Below are positions 1-11,795 of a DNA stretch of 64,000 nt, piece after piece (position 1 is the stretch's first letter; each line of letters starts with the position of its first letter). Source of the stretch: Cephalotus follicularis. Its lineage: Eukaryota > Streptophyta > Magnoliopsida > Oxalidales > Cephalotaceae. The position numbers were made by a program, and so were the translations under genes. Below the pieces are notes generated by a model. That model did not search any database. It worked only from the letters and a program-made list of their open reading frames with translations, and was not told the origin of the DNA. The stretch spans positions 46,000 to 109,999 of the forward strand of contig BDDD01001374.1 in assembly GCA_001972305.1 (NCBI GenBank). Direction: 5' to 3'.

Positions 1-174
1 AACCGCATGTAGTATGGGATGCGTGCGAAGACTTGTATTTTTATATATTCTGGCTTATTGACTGCTTCCGCATACTGTTTATGAACTGTTAAATGAAATG
101 CTGGAATGTATGTTGAATACTGATATCACCATATATGCTTGTCAATAATGGTACCGAAATAACGGGGTGTGACA
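1..174 (+). mobile_element. 3' end of a gypsy LTR (N4/R1 family)
   Basis: The segment aligns with the last part of the N4 3' LTR near 29550-29726, sharing the block around tagtatgggatgcgtgcg, the block tgatatcaccatatatgctt and the end cggggtgtgaca. The rest of this LTR lies left of the window. It is in plus orientation, opposite to R1, so it is a separate copy and not R1's own 3' LTR. Confidence 0.8.
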
Positions 175-302
175 GCTTTATGCCCAGAAATCAAAGATAA
201 AAGAATTTCAAGCTAAGAATCAAAACGTTCACAAACCATAGCATATATGAAAAGGTATAAGCCCAACATAAAATATGTAAGCATAGAAATGGGATATTAC
301 AG
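175..302. other. Short spacer, possibly the end of a minus-strand LTR
   Basis: No coding signal is visible. Its right edge reads gggatattaca exactly where the R1 reverse transcriptase breaks off. On the minus strand this gives tgtaatatccc, which resembles the start of the gypsy LTRs here (tgtaatacccgg, tgtaataaccgc). It may therefore be a truncated minus-strand LTR. No target duplication could be tested because its other end is missing. Confidence 0.3.
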
Positions 303-1539
303 CAATACAATTCTCAAATGCTACATGTGTTCCTCAATGCTCTTTGAGTAGATCAGGATGTCATCTAGGAATATAACGACAAACTGGTCAAGATAAGGTT
401 GGAACACTCTGTTCATCAGACACATAAAGGCTGCAGGAGCATTTGTCAAACCAAATGGCAGTATCAGAAATTCGTAATGCCCATATCTGGTTCAAAATGC
501 GGTTTTCTCCACATCACCTTCTATGATCCTCAACTGATGATAACCTGTTCTTAGGTCAAGTGTGGAGAATACAATTGAGCCTTGCAACTGGTCGAACAAC
601 TCCTCAATATGTGGCAGAGGATACTTGTTCTTCACCGTCACTTGATTTAGATGTCTGTAGTCGATGCATAGCCGCATCGATCCATCCTTCTTCTTCACAA
701 ACAGAATCGGTCCTCCCCACGGTGATACACTTGGTCTGATAAAACCCTTGTCAAGATAATCCTACAATTGAACCTTCAACTCCTTCAGTTCGGCAGGAGC
801 CATTCGGTACGATGCTCTGGATATAGGAGCAGTTCCAGGCAACAACTCAATACTGAACTCTATATCCCTCTCCAGTGGCAACGAAGTGAGTTCATCTGGA
901 AATACATCAGGAAATTCACATACAATAGGCACTTGTTCAATACTGGGCGTACCTTTCGTATGATCAATCACATACGCCAAATAGCCTTCGCATCCTTGCT
1001 TGAGATACTTCTGCGCTCGAGTATATGAAATGATCGGAGCAGTAACATTCTTCTCTCCGATAAACTTGCACTCAGTCCCATCTTAAAGGTAAAATGTCAT
1101 CATCTTGTTGTAGCAATCAACACAAGCATGATGAGTATACAGCCAGTCCATCCCAAAGATTACATCAAAATCCCAGATAGATAACACTATCAGGTCAGCA
1201 GATAATTGAATCCCAGCTACCATGATCTCACAGTCTTTCATAACAGTATCAGATAGAAGACAAGTACCCGCAGGAGTACTCACTTCCAATACGTAAGGTA
1301 GTCTAGAAGTAATACCATGCAAATTGCGAGCGAATTCAGATGCAATGAATGAATGTGTCGCACCAGGGTCAATCAACACATGAGCTAGTATGCCAGATAT
1401 GTAAATAGTACCTCCCACAATAGTAGTAGATTCTGGCACATCATCTTTAGATAAGGTGTAGACCCTACCTTTCACGATTCCCTTCCCGGTATCCTTCTGC
1501 GGTTGAGCTGCCGCAACACTACCACTTGCACCAGCACTT
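303..1539 (-). pseudogene. pol: R1 pol fragment: protease and partial reverse transcriptase
   Basis: Read from 1539 down to 303. The protease has the active-site motif [10 protein letters not shown] in the 1083-1475 open stretch, where most gypsy proteases have DTGATHS. RT follows, with [20 protein letters not shown] and then the catalytic motif FLDDILIYS at about 350-420, both aspartates intact. Stops interrupt the frame after the protease (near 1085), near 760 and near 490. The last two replace Gln codons in the related N4 copy, as expected for C-to-T decay. The protein ends abruptly in the RT thumb at about 303, so the fragment cannot make an active polymerase. The gag zinc knuckles lie immediately upstream. 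Confidence 0.85.
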
Positions 1540-2639
1540 CACTATTGGCCGCATGCTTGATCCCTCATCATTGGGCAATTATTCAGCATATGATCTTGTG
1601 AACCACATCTCAAGCATCTTCCCATCTTCTTCCAGCATTCAGTCTCATCATGATTCGGACGACCACAGAAAGTACATCCACCTGAATTCTGTTGACTATT
1701 TTGGCTAGGAGTCCTTGATTGTGAATTACTGCATCGAGAACCTCCTTGCCCCCAGTTACCAGACTTTGCCGATCTATCAGGATTTTTACTCCCCTACCCC
1801 TGTGACTGTGCGGCCCTCGGTTGATTTACACGAGTCCGTTATTCTCTCCTTTCATTGGCATCGGCTTCTAGAACCATCGCTCTTTCCGCAACCTCTACAA
1901 AAGAAGTCTGTTGCAGTAATAACAGTTTCGATCTAATGTCAGGTCGAAGGCCTTTGAGAAACCTTCGGATCATCCGTGATTTACCCTCCACAAGATAAGG
2001 TGTATGTCTCGCCAGTTTCACAAATCTGGTCTGATACTGAGCTACCGTCATGTCTCCTTGATGTAACTCTATCAGTTCTGTCTCCCATCGGTCATGTTCT
2101 ATCTGCGGCACATAAACCTCAAGGAACTCGGACTGAAATCTGTCCCAAGTCCTATCAAGTCCACGGGCTTCCCATTTAGCTTCAGTTCTTTCCCACCAGT
2201 AAGTAGCCTCGCCCCATAAGCGGTACACAGCAAAATTGAGTTTCTGCTCATCGGTACACTCCAAAGCAGTAAATATCTTCTCTAGGTCTCTAATCCACTG
2301 CTCGGCCATAGTAGCATTCAGTTCACCATTGAAAGTCGGAGGATTCTGTCTCATGAACCGCTCCAGATCTCGGCCAAATCCACCGACGTGGCAAGCTTCA
2401 GGTGCTTGCTGATAGGTACGGTTAGCCTTGTACATTTGCCGAATTTGTTCCATGTTTGCCGCGTTTGCTTGCATCTGCTGTTGAAAGAGATCAGCCATGC
2501 GGTCAAAGTGACTCCTCTCGTCATACACTGGGGGAACATTCACTCCTTCATTCACGGCCGGGTCATTTCCAGGTACCGGCGGTGCGTTGACACCTTCGTC
2601 GGCTCTACGCCTTCCTCTTATTCCTCTTCGTAGGTCCAT
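1540..2639 (-). pseudogene. gag: R1 gag polyprotein, interrupted
   Basis: The likely start is the ATG at 2639 on the minus strand (MDLRRGIRGRRRADEG), at the same place as the N4 gag start. A basic, Pro-rich N-terminus is followed by a retrotransposon gag core (ATYWWERTEAKWEARG, then a HDRWETELIELHQGDMTVAQYQTRF-type block). This part should form the virus-like particle in the cytoplasm. A stop at about 1839 breaks the frame after VLEADANERRE. Beyond it, two CCHC zinc knuckles (CTFCGRPNHDETEC and [14 protein letters not shown], about 1570-1685) remain recognisable in broken frame. They would bind genomic RNA during packaging. An in-frame ATG upstream (2684) falls in the leader and is unlikely to be the start. 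Confidence 0.8.
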
Positions 2640-2727
2640 TTCGTTTCCTATATGGAATGACATAATCATTAGGAAACAACTCAATTAACTTCCGAGAAAC
2701 TTATCCCAGCTAGCATATATGAAATAT

Positions 2728-2739
2728 GCTCTGATACCA
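2728..2739 (-). other. Primer-binding site of R1 (tRNA-iMet)
   Basis: The plus strand reads gctctgatacca, so the minus strand is tggtatcagagc. This is the usual plant LTR primer site complementary to the 3' end of initiator-Met tRNA. It lies 3 bases inside the LTR edge, as in N4. Confidence 0.9.
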
Positions 2740-3919
2740 TGCTGTCACACCCCGTTATTTCATTTACATCAGACAAGCATATATGGTGATATTAGAAATA
2801 AGCATAATAATCCAGCACTCCCATAAAAAAATCCAATACATAAGCGGAAGCAGTCATTTGGATTATACATCTTAAGTCATCCGCACGCATCCCATACTAC
2901 GTGCGGGTACAAACGAAACCAAATATCCTTATACCTAAGGAAGTACAACAGTAACACGGGGTATGATCCGTTCAATACAAAATACAGTACATCAACAACA
3001 TTACAACCTTAAGATGACAAAAGAAGCTCTCCAAGCTTCAGCAGCAATCTCCCAAACGTTCTTGCTTAATCTGAAATTGTAGGGGTTAGCCGTTGTCCTC
3101 ACTTGGCTAAGTAGGAAGATAATGCATGCTAAGGAATATATGAATGCAACATGTATGACAGTTTATATTTAAAATATCATTTAAGTATGCCAATATATAA
3201 GCAATCATGCCAAGTGGCCATAGACAATACAATGCAAGCATACCGCACAAGGGTACAATCAATTCATACTGTGGTTTGGGTGTCACAAGTCGCTAACTCC
3301 TAGCACCAATTGCGCACCACCTATCTATCACCCTACACTCCGAAGATGATAGATCAGGTAACATTTACTACCGGCGTTAGCGGGCAGTTTAACAATAAGA
3401 TCTACAATGCAGACAGTTTTGGGTGTGTACTCTAGCCAACTCCTGGCACATAGGACCACCTCCGTTAGCCAGTGACATCTGCCATCACTCGACTAATCGG
3501 CAACAACAAGGACAACCAATTCAATCATTTTAGTTCAATAATAATATTACATATATAAATAATATGCAATATCAAGTGTTTTCTTTAGAAACATATATCA
3601 ATTCAGTGATCGTACATCTCAAAAGAGGAAAACGATATCAATACAGTAGTGGTTTCCAATTTGGAACAAAACAGTAGGTACCTCTCATAGGAGGAAAATC
3701 AGTAGTTCGTTTAGCAATAATCTTTCATTTGAAATGATAGTTAATATCATAATTTGTTCATATACCACATAGTTTGTTCAATCTGTGTAAGAATGAAATC
3801 AATAGGGTTTGTAACAGTCACTAGTATATACCAATTAACAGTAGCATATACAGAGACAATATCAAAACAGTAGCAATTCAAATTAAGGCCAAACAGGTCC
3901 TATATTAGAACTTTAACCC

Positions 3920-4033
3920 AGGACAGTCGACTGTTCTCAAGAATAGTCGGCTGTTTGGGTTGAGCAGTCGACTGTTTTCCCTTGACAGTCGACTGGATGC
4001 ATTGAGTAGTCGACTGCCATGAAGAACAGTTGA
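3920..4033. repeat. cagtcgactg array in R1 LTR, 6 units
   Basis: Six cores follow each other: gtcgac, gtcggc, gtcgac, gtcgac, gtcgac, gttgac. Successive starts are 20 or 21 bp apart and the spacer sequence is variable. The flanks are cccagga on the left and ctgcccagaaatgta on the right, a pair that recurs beside arrays in other LTR families. Confidence 0.9.
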
Positions 4034-4807
4034 CTGCTTCTGCCCAGAAATGTAGGCAGTAGCAAGTTGTATATATTTCAATGTCCAATTTCTAACCAAT
4101 CCTACACATGCAATCATACAGAAAATAAACATACATGATATGCATAAAATATCTTCCATAAACATGTCATTACCCCTACCTCAAATGCTTATCCCAAGAT
4201 CAATTGGAATTGATCTTTCTCTTTGAGTTTTCCAAGTATAATCCAAGTTAGAGTTACCAACAATTTCCTTAGCTTCACATCCATTATTTCTTAATCCCTC
4301 TCATTATCATTTCTAATTGTAGCATTATGGACAGAAGATATTAAATATTCCTAGTCATATTCTTGACAGATTACAACATCAACAGGGAGCTCGAATTTGA
4401 AACTTACAAAGAGGTATCCAAAGTTTCCAAGTCTTTCTTTCAGCTCATCTTTCAGCTCACCAAATCCTCAAATGCAAGCTTTCCCAAATTTTCAGCAATT
4501 CTCCTCAACTTCAGTGTTTCTAACTCACATTCAGCTTATGGACAACTGATATAAAGCTTTGATTTCGCCAGATTCTCCTAACTCAGCCTTCTCTCCTTCT
4601 CTCTCTCTCACATGCACTTATTTTCTTACCTTTTCTCTTCTATTTGTGCAGGTTGCAGGTCTGCAATTCTTGCAGAGGGAATAGAGGACATGCAAGGTAT
4701 TCCCCTTGCATGTTATGGAAGGTGGTGACACGCATTCTTTATGCATGCCACGACTAGCACACCTGTCCTCCTTGTCTCCGCGCATGCCAGTTGTCTGTTC
4801 TGTACCA

Positions 4808-4895
4808 ATCCAGTCGACTGTCTTCGACAGGCAGTCGACTGTCCACTCTCGCCTCAGACAGTCGACTGTTCCCCTGTGACAGTCGGCTGTCGATG
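4808..4895. repeat. Second cagtcgactg array in R1 LTR, 4 units
   Basis: Four units (three gtcgac and a final gtcggc) lie about 150-230 bp from the U3 end of the LTR. The same position is occupied in the N4 LTR at 27120-27203. One spacing is longer (about 26 bp) than the usual 20-22. Confidence 0.85.
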
Positions 4896-5039
4896 GCTGT
4901 TTTAGGTTATTTTAGGTTCCTTTGCACAAATAAAACTAGCAACCACAAATCGTATAATAATTGGATATTAAATTCAAGTAAGTGCACATTTTATTCATCA
5001 ATATTACAATGTAAACGAATTGAATTTGCGGTTATTACA

Positions 5040-7190
5040 TTTAGCAAATGTGAATTTTGGCTATGGGAGGTGGCTTTCCTTGGTCACGTTATTTCCAGTG
5101 CTGGTTTATTAGTGGGCCCAGCAAAGATAGAAGCTGTGAGGTATTGGAAATGGTTAAGAAATGTGACGAAAGTCCATAGTTTCTTGGGCTTAGTGGGGTA
5201 TTACCGTCGTTTTGTTAAGTGGTTCTCATGGATAGCCACACCTTTGACCAGATTGACGTAGAAATGGACATTGTTTGTATGGGATAACAGCTGTGAAAAG
5301 AGTTTTCAGGAATTAAAACATCGTTTGATTTCTAAGCCAATCTTGGCTTTGGCAGAGGGCAGTGATGACTTTATTGTGTATAGGGATACATCAGGGAACT
5401 GTTTGGATTTTGTTCTGATGCAGTATGGGAAGGTGATCGCCTATGCCTCAAGGAATTTGAATTCTCATGAGGAGAGTTATCCCACTCATGATCTAGAGGT
5501 AGTGACGATAGTCTTTTCACTACGCAAGTGGAGCCATTATTCGTATGGCACAAAGTTTGATGTTTATACGAACCACAAGATCTTGAAGCACCCTTTCTCG
5601 CAAAAATACCTGAATATGAGACAACGAAGGTGGATGGAGTTGCTTAATGATGATAACTGTGAGATACAATACCACCCAGGCAAGGCTAATGTTATTGTAG
5701 ATGCCTTCAGTCGCCGATTAGCTTGCCTGACAGTTGCCCAAATTCAGACACTGCCATGGTTGATGGACAAAATCAAAGAGGCTTAGATTATGGATGGAGG
5801 CCTGCTTAATGTCACATTAGATAGTTAAGGGGGGTTGAAACCTGAATTCTCTCTTCATGGTGATGGATTATTAAGGTTCCAAGGCAAGGTATGTGTTCCC
5901 AACAGTAAGGAGCTGAAGGATGAGCTTTTGTCCTAGGCTCATCGCTCCAGTTTCTCAATGCATCCAGGGAGTAACAAGATGTACCGAGACTTGAAGCTCA
6001 GTTATTGGTGGAATAATATGAAGTGAGAGATAGCAGAGTATGTTTCTTCCTGCCTTATATGTCAACAAGTTAAGGCAGAGCATCAGAGGCCTGCTGGATT
6101 GCTACAGCCGTTGCCAGTGGCACAGTGGAAATGGGAGCATATCACGATGGATTTTGTGAAAGGATTGCCAAAGAAGAGGACTAACCGTGACAACATATGG
6201 GTTATTGTTGATAGCTTTACTAAATCTGCACATTTTCTAGCGATCAAGATGACTTACTCTCTTGAACGGTTAGCATCCTTGTATGTAGATGAGATTGTCA
6301 AGCTTCATGGAGTACCAGTTAGTGGTTTGTCTGACAGGGACCCACGGTTTACATCGAGGTTTTTGAAGAAACTACAAATAGCTTTTGGTACTCAGTTGAG
6401 TTTCAGCACTGCTTTTCATCCCCAGACAGCTGGTCAGTTTGAGGGGACGATTCAGACTCTAGAGGATATGCTCCATGCATGTGTGATTGGTTGAGGTGGC
6501 AGTTGGGATAAACATTTACCATTAGTGGAGTTCTCCTACAACAACAGTATCACTCCAGTATCGGAATGGCAACATTTGAAGCTCTTTATGGACGGAAGTG
6601 TGGAACTCCAGTTTGTTGGTTTGAGGTAGGTGAACAAAGTCTTTTGGGGTCCAAGCATGTGCAAGAGACGACAGAGAAGGCCAGGGTTATCAGGGAAAGG
6701 CTCCTAACAGCCCAGAGTCGACAGAAGACCTATGCCGATCATCTACAGGGAGACCTAGAGTTCTCCGTGGGTGATCATGTGTTCCTCAAAGTCTCACTAA
6801 CTAAAGGAATTATGAGGTTTGGAAAGAAAGGAAAGTTAGCCCAACAATGTATTGGACCTTTCGAGATCCTTGAGAGGGCAGATGCAGTCGCCTACAGACT
6901 TGCCTTACCTCCCAGCTTATCAATGGTGCACAGTGTCTTTCATGTATCAATGCTGAAGAAGTATCATCCAGATCCTTCCCACGTGCCACAGTTTAAGCCG
7001 TTGGCGCTAGGGACATATATGATTTTTGTGGAGACACCTATCCAGATTAAAGACCGCAGAGTTAAGCAGCTGAGAAACAAGAGTATTGTAATGGTTAAAG
7101 TGTTATGGGAATACCATGGGCTTGAAGAAGCGACATGGGTACGTGAAGAAGACGTGAGAGCATTATATCCTCATTTGTTTTGGTCCTAGG
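5040..7190 (+). pseudogene. pol: F1 pol 3' half: RT end, RNase H, integrase, chromodomain-like tail
   Basis: The coding remnant begins inside RT ([15 protein letters not shown]) because R1 inserted there. It continues with the connection region ([13 protein letters not shown]), RNase H ([26 protein letters not shown]), the H-C integrase finger (CLICQQVKAEHQRPAGLLQ) and the integrase core. The core keeps MDFV, LSDRDPRFTS and an acidic residue in the degenerate QTAGQFEGTIQTLED. The C-terminus (VMVKVLWEYHGLEEATW) matches the chromodomain-like tail of Tekay elements. Stops occur near 5260, 5784, 5827, 5935, 6025 and 6493, with a frameshift near 6545, so it is non-functional. It is among the more decayed copies, consistent with being an early host of later insertions. 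Confidence 0.85.
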
Positions 7191-7210
7191 AAATCTCAGG
7201 ACGAGGTTTC

Positions 7211-7226
7211 TCTAAGGAAGGGTGGA
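7211..7226 (+). other. F1 polypurine tract
   Basis: The run ctctaaggaagggtgga sits directly before the LTR start at 7227 and would prime plus-strand DNA synthesis. Confidence 0.75.
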
Positions 7227-9433
7227 TGTAAGCCCCAGGTTATAAGTGGTTGTAATTGTTTGTACTTATAAGATATTGTACAGAATCGTATTTATCAGAT
7301 GGTATTGTTTGTATATGGTATTATACTTTTTATGGATGTTTATGGGTTATGCGGGTACATTAGAACCTAGGGCGAGCTTTTGGGTTTTTTCTCCCAAGGA
7401 AGCCTATATGTAGGTGAGCTAAACTCTTCCTCCTCATAACTTCTTTTCTTCTCTTTCTAGAGAGATAGTGAGAGACTGTGTTAGAGAGAGAAAGCTCGAA
7501 TTCGATCAAGGAAGGAGCAGTTGGATTCAAGGCAAAGAGTAGAACTTGAAGGAAGGATCAGATTAAGATTTTAGTAGGCAATCCTTCCAGATCTACAGCT
7601 CAACAGTTTTGAGATAGGTTCTACGTACATGCTTTAAATCCATGCATATTGATGGAATTGAATGTTTGTATGGTTATGGGATGACAGATAAGGACTAGAT
7701 GGATAAGCTAGGGTAAATGGTATGGTTTAAAATGGATCAAAATGGATATCAGAGAGAGACTAGTGAGTTTGGGACTTTTGCCCAATCTTCTTCCTTTATC
7801 AATTTATGGTTAATGGAAATGGATTTCAGTTATTTAAATATTGTTTTAAGTGTCAAACAACTATTGGGGCTTGTAGCTCCCTTGAGTCATGGTCTAAAAT
7901 GTTTAAACTAGATTTCAGATGGAATTTGGAATGTTAATCGACGAACGGACAGTTTCTGCAACTGTCAAAGCGCCAACGGTTTGACGCTAACCATCGACAC
8001 TTTGACTCGAGCACAAACTACCGATGCATGGACTAGCCATCAGCGATTTAGCTGATATGCTCAAATCGGCGACGCTTTGCCCTATTTTTACACAAAATGA
8101 TGCATTTTCAATCCTTTTTAAATTCCAAATCTTTTTATCTTCAAATGGGATCCATAGAAAGCCTCCCTAAGGTCGTGTAACCTATGGGAACCTCCTTTTA
8201 AACACAATCGAGTTACAAATCGATCGTCAACGGATTTTCAACAAGGTTTCTACAAATAGTTTGATAAACTCTGATAGGGACCGAAATGTGAATTGTATTG
8301 TTTTAGGTGGACCTTTGAGCACACAATTGTGAGCTAGGACCTACAGGAACTAGCGTTGTTGATTGATTATTGTAGCAGTTGACGGATAGATCCTATGTGA
8401 TCCTTTATGATTAGGTCCCTATCTTTTAAATGATTTATGGTAGTGGTTAACAGATTGTCATTGTTTGAGACCCAACGAGATCACCCATTCATAATCTTCA
8501 TTTACTCTATCAAGGTTAGGGGTGTAGACCACATTGTATCGCTATGGATCAAAATTGTTATCGTTTATTGATTGGCCCTATATTAACATCCCTTTAGGGG
8601 TGAACCTTCGGGGAGACACCACAATGTGGATGGACTATAGGAAAATGGTACCATATTGAGTAAATGATCGATTGGATTGTAATTGGGATAGGACCTTCGA
8701 GGACTGGCGATTGGATTGTTATTGGCATGGTCAGTGTTATCTCGACTCCACCCGTCTACAGCACGGTGTGTGTGTGTAGACGACAGAGATAAACCTTATG
8801 GATTGATTGTACACATTGTATGGTTATTGATCGATTGATGAATTGTCTGTAGACCTAGTGTGTATGGATTGTGATTCCATGGTTAGGACATCATTATGTA
8901 TGCCATTGCTTAGGGATGGTTGATGTACTAACGTTGTCCACAATTGGCATTCATACATCTCAAATGCCATGCATATGTCTATATATCTGTTCACTTCACT
9001 GCATATAGTATTACTTACATGGTTGTGTTTGGCTGACCATTCTCAAAATGGGCACAACATCTAGGGCCGAGTGCAGATGATGCTTCGAAGTGACGGATCG
9101 GACCCCCAGGGCAGGATTCAGAGAGCAGTTTTGTAATTTGTTTATCTACATTATATGAGATTCAAATATATAAGACTTGTTGTGCTAGAGTTATGTATTT
9201 TCAGTTGTAATTGACCTGCCAGCTTGTGGCAATGCTTCGGATAAGTTGGTGATGTATTTCATTTTGATCTGATTTATATAAGTATCTGAATGGTATGTTT
9301 ACGCTTTATGGTGTTTAATAAAAGTTTTAATTTATAGCATATTTTGATATCATGCTATTATGTACTTATGGATTGTATGGAGGATGTGCCACGAATCGAG
9401 CTCTGGGGTCCTTCCTTGGTTTGAGGCGTGACA
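7227..9433 (+). mobile_element. F1 3' LTR
   Basis: This 2207-bp LTR starts tgtaagccccagg and ends gaggcgtgaca. It is homologous to the solo LTR N1, which starts tgtaagccccata and ends gggagtgaca. A plausible TATA element (cctatatgtagg) lies near 7403. The target duplication cannot be checked because the 5' end of F1 is missing. Confidence 0.85.
7945..8080. repeat. Degenerate gcgtcgacgc-class array in F1 LTR
   Basis: Diverged units such as gcgccaacg, catcgacac, taccgatgc and ggcgacgct occupy the place where N1 has a clear array. They look like decayed members of the same array. Confidence 0.55.
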
Positions 9434-10490
9434 TTGATGGTGGAGGGACTAAACGTCCACATAACTACATCTTACGGTTCAAGCTAAAATTCATATTAAT
9501 TGGGGGTGAATATGGATTGCTTGATGTTGATGCTGATCAGTAGAATACCCGAAACTGCTCAGATAGCCGGTCCCGTGAAATAATAGAATTAAAAGAGTTA
9601 TTTAATTCGAAATGCCGATTAGAATATTTTTCATGTGACCGAAATATATTTTATCGGATAGTCGAATTTTTCGCGATTTATTCTATGGAAAGTGTAATAG
9701 TGAACCTATAGGGTCATACGCAATACAAGTGACGATCTCCGACTCTGGGTTTAAGGTAAATTGATTAGTGTATCACACTAATTAATTAAAATTATTAGGA
9801 TGATTTATTATTAAGCTATCTACCTTTGACTAAGTCAAAAGTAGATAACTTAAAGCTAAGTATAAAAGCTTGGTTCCCTTGTAATTTCTCTAAGTCCTTT
9901 TTCATTCTAAGTCTTGCTAGAACATAACAAAAAAATGAGAGAAAAGAAAACCTCTTGGCCGTGAGCTTTGAGTGAGAGGAGAAGAGTTCATCTTTTGCCA
10001 AAAGGCTTGCCATCTTGTGAAGATCATAAAAGGAGGCTTTGGAGATCGGCTTGGTGTGAACTTTCCATAAAGGCCATATACTTTGGTGTGTTCAATGCTT
10101 GAAGTTAAAGCTTGGAAAAGGTTGAAGGAAGGAGTCAATCCCCCAAGGGTTTTTACATGTAAGTTTCCATGAACTTTCTTTAAGCATGATGATGTTTTGG
10201 TATATAACAACCAAGAAATGCATTAATAGGTCCTTCAAATGAGTTAATATACAATTTCAGTTTTTATGCTTGTATATCCATGCTTGGCCAAAATTTTATA
10301 GGATGTTGATCTTGCATATTAATTCCAACAGTTTATGCTTAGGGTTATTGGTTGTAAGATTTCCTAGATAGGATGAAAAGGTATTGGAATGTTGATTCCA
10401 ATATCAGAGATCAGTTTATTAGAAAGAGTTTCTAATTTTATCACGATAGCTAATTACATGCGATATCATTTTAATAAATGATCTATTAGG
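9434..10490 (+). mobile_element. LTR-like copy 1, unassigned
   Basis: No coding sequence is visible. Landmarks are a block near 9475 (cggttcaagctaaaattcat), gaacctatagggtcatacgcaa near 9702 and ctttgactaagtcaaaag near 9825. All recur in the same order in the next segment. The segment resembles an LTR of some plant element, but its ends were not found, and F1 is joined to its left edge. Confidence 0.45.
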
Positions 10491-11445
10491 CTGGACATGT
10501 TCCTTACCCGAGGTTTAATTCGAGTATTATCGGTAGAGGGATTACTTACACGTAATTGTAGTTTGAGGTTCAAGGTTATATCCATATTACCTGGGAGCCA
10601 GTATGCATTGTTAGATTTCGATGTTAATCATTATGATGAAAGAGATTAATTGATTGTTAATCACATGTAACAAAGAATTAAAATTAGGGTTTAATTCTTT
10701 TATTTCAATTATAAGTTTCTAATGCGATTAGGAATGATTAATTGGACAATCATAAGTGTTATGGTTAATCCTATGTCCAGCGTAATTATGAACCCATAGA
10801 GTCACACACAATACATGTGTGAGAATGCAAGAGAATTGGAGAGAGATAATTAATTAAAGAATTAATTAATTACACCAATGCAATTAGTTTAATTGAATTA
10901 GCTTGTGAGATAAGCTACATAATTAATGAGATTAATCATGTTGTCTATTCTCATAACTTATTTCCTTTGACTTGGTGAAGTCATAAGATAATAAGTTTTG
11001 ACCATCACATACTATATAAAGAAAGTGTATTATGAGTTAAGACTTAAGAGCTCATTTCATCATAAGGAGAAAAGAAACTAAGGAATTAGAGACTAGCTTC
11101 TCCTCCTTGGTTCTTATTCTCTTGGGCCAAATTTTTTCTCCCTCTCCCATACCCTCACTCTTGCTTCTCTATTGGTGTGGATCATCTTGGAGATAACATA
11201 CACTTTCTATTCAAAGTGCCTTGAAGTGAGATAGGTTTTGAAAAGACTTGGTGGAGTAAAGAAAAGTTGAAGTAAGTGTTATTTTCATCTTTGTCTTCTC
11301 ATCTTTACTTTTGTTTTGGTATGTCAAAGTGTGGATCAAAGTGATCTTGGCAATAGGTTATATTTGTAGTAAATCTATTCCGTTTTAGGGTTTGCTAATT
11401 TGGATTAGATTAAGTGTTAATCTAGCCTCTTTGTAATGAAACCAA
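10491..11445 (+). mobile_element. LTR-like copy 2, unassigned
   Basis: This is a diverged direct repeat of 9434-10490. The landmarks recur as gaggttcaaggttatatccat (near 10564), gaacccatagagtcacacacaa (near 10790) and ctttgacttggtgaagtcat (near 10968). A TATA-like actatataaag is at about 11010. It ends abruptly against a minus-strand gypsy fragment. Confidence 0.45.
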
Positions 11446-11790
11446 CATGATCTTTCTCGACGCATAAGCAATCAATTTTTCACACTGCATAAGGAAAAAT
11501 CAAAGTCCATTACTTGAAGCATCTGTATAAACCACAAAGTTCTCTTTCCCATTAGGCAAAGTTAAGATAGGTGCTGAAATCAATTGCTTTGTTAGCTCGT
11601 GAAAACTCCATTCACAACCAGAATCCCATACAAAAGCTGCCTGCTTCTGAGCAAGTCGTCAACGGGGTGGCAGTCCATGAAAATCCCTTGATGAACCTAC
11701 GTTAATAACCCGCTAGTCCCAAGAAACTACGGACTTCATATACATTCTCGGACAGTTTTTGTTGGAATGCGATATGCATCCCATCTTGGA
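11446..11790 (-). pseudogene. pol: Gypsy RT/RNase H fragment
   Basis: On the minus strand the sequence gives a broken connection region followed by the RNase H start: FVWDSGCEWSFHEL, then LISAPILTLPNGKENFVVY, then TDASSNGL, a stop, and KLIAYASRKI. Several stops and frameshifts are present and nothing of the rest of the element remains. It is bounded by an unassigned LTR-like copy on the left and by copia LTR C1 on the right. This is an old gypsy fragment whose family I cannot name. Confidence 0.7.
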
Positions 11791-11795
11791 AAACC

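Larger units (their letters stand above)
303..5039 (-). mobile_element. R1: truncated Ty3/gypsy element, Tekay-like
   Basis: In minus-strand order the element has a 5' LTR (5039-2743), a primer-binding site (2739-2728), gag, protease and reverse transcriptase. It stops just past the RT catalytic motif at about 303. RNase H, integrase, chromodomain and 3' LTR are absent. It inserted into the RT region of F1: the F1 reading frame resumes at 5040, where tttag would be the right target duplication. The left counterpart was lost with the truncated end. Its protein closely resembles N4, so the two belong to one family. Confidence 0.85.
2743..5039 (-). mobile_element. R1 5' LTR
   Basis: The LTR runs from tgtcacaccccg (2743) to gcggttattaca (5039), with TG...CA ends. 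On the minus strand it begins tgtaataaccgcaaattcaa, like the N4 3' LTR at 26954. At 2297 bp it is shorter than the 2773-bp N4 LTR. It carries two palindrome arrays (3920-4033 and 4808-4895). Confidence 0.85.
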
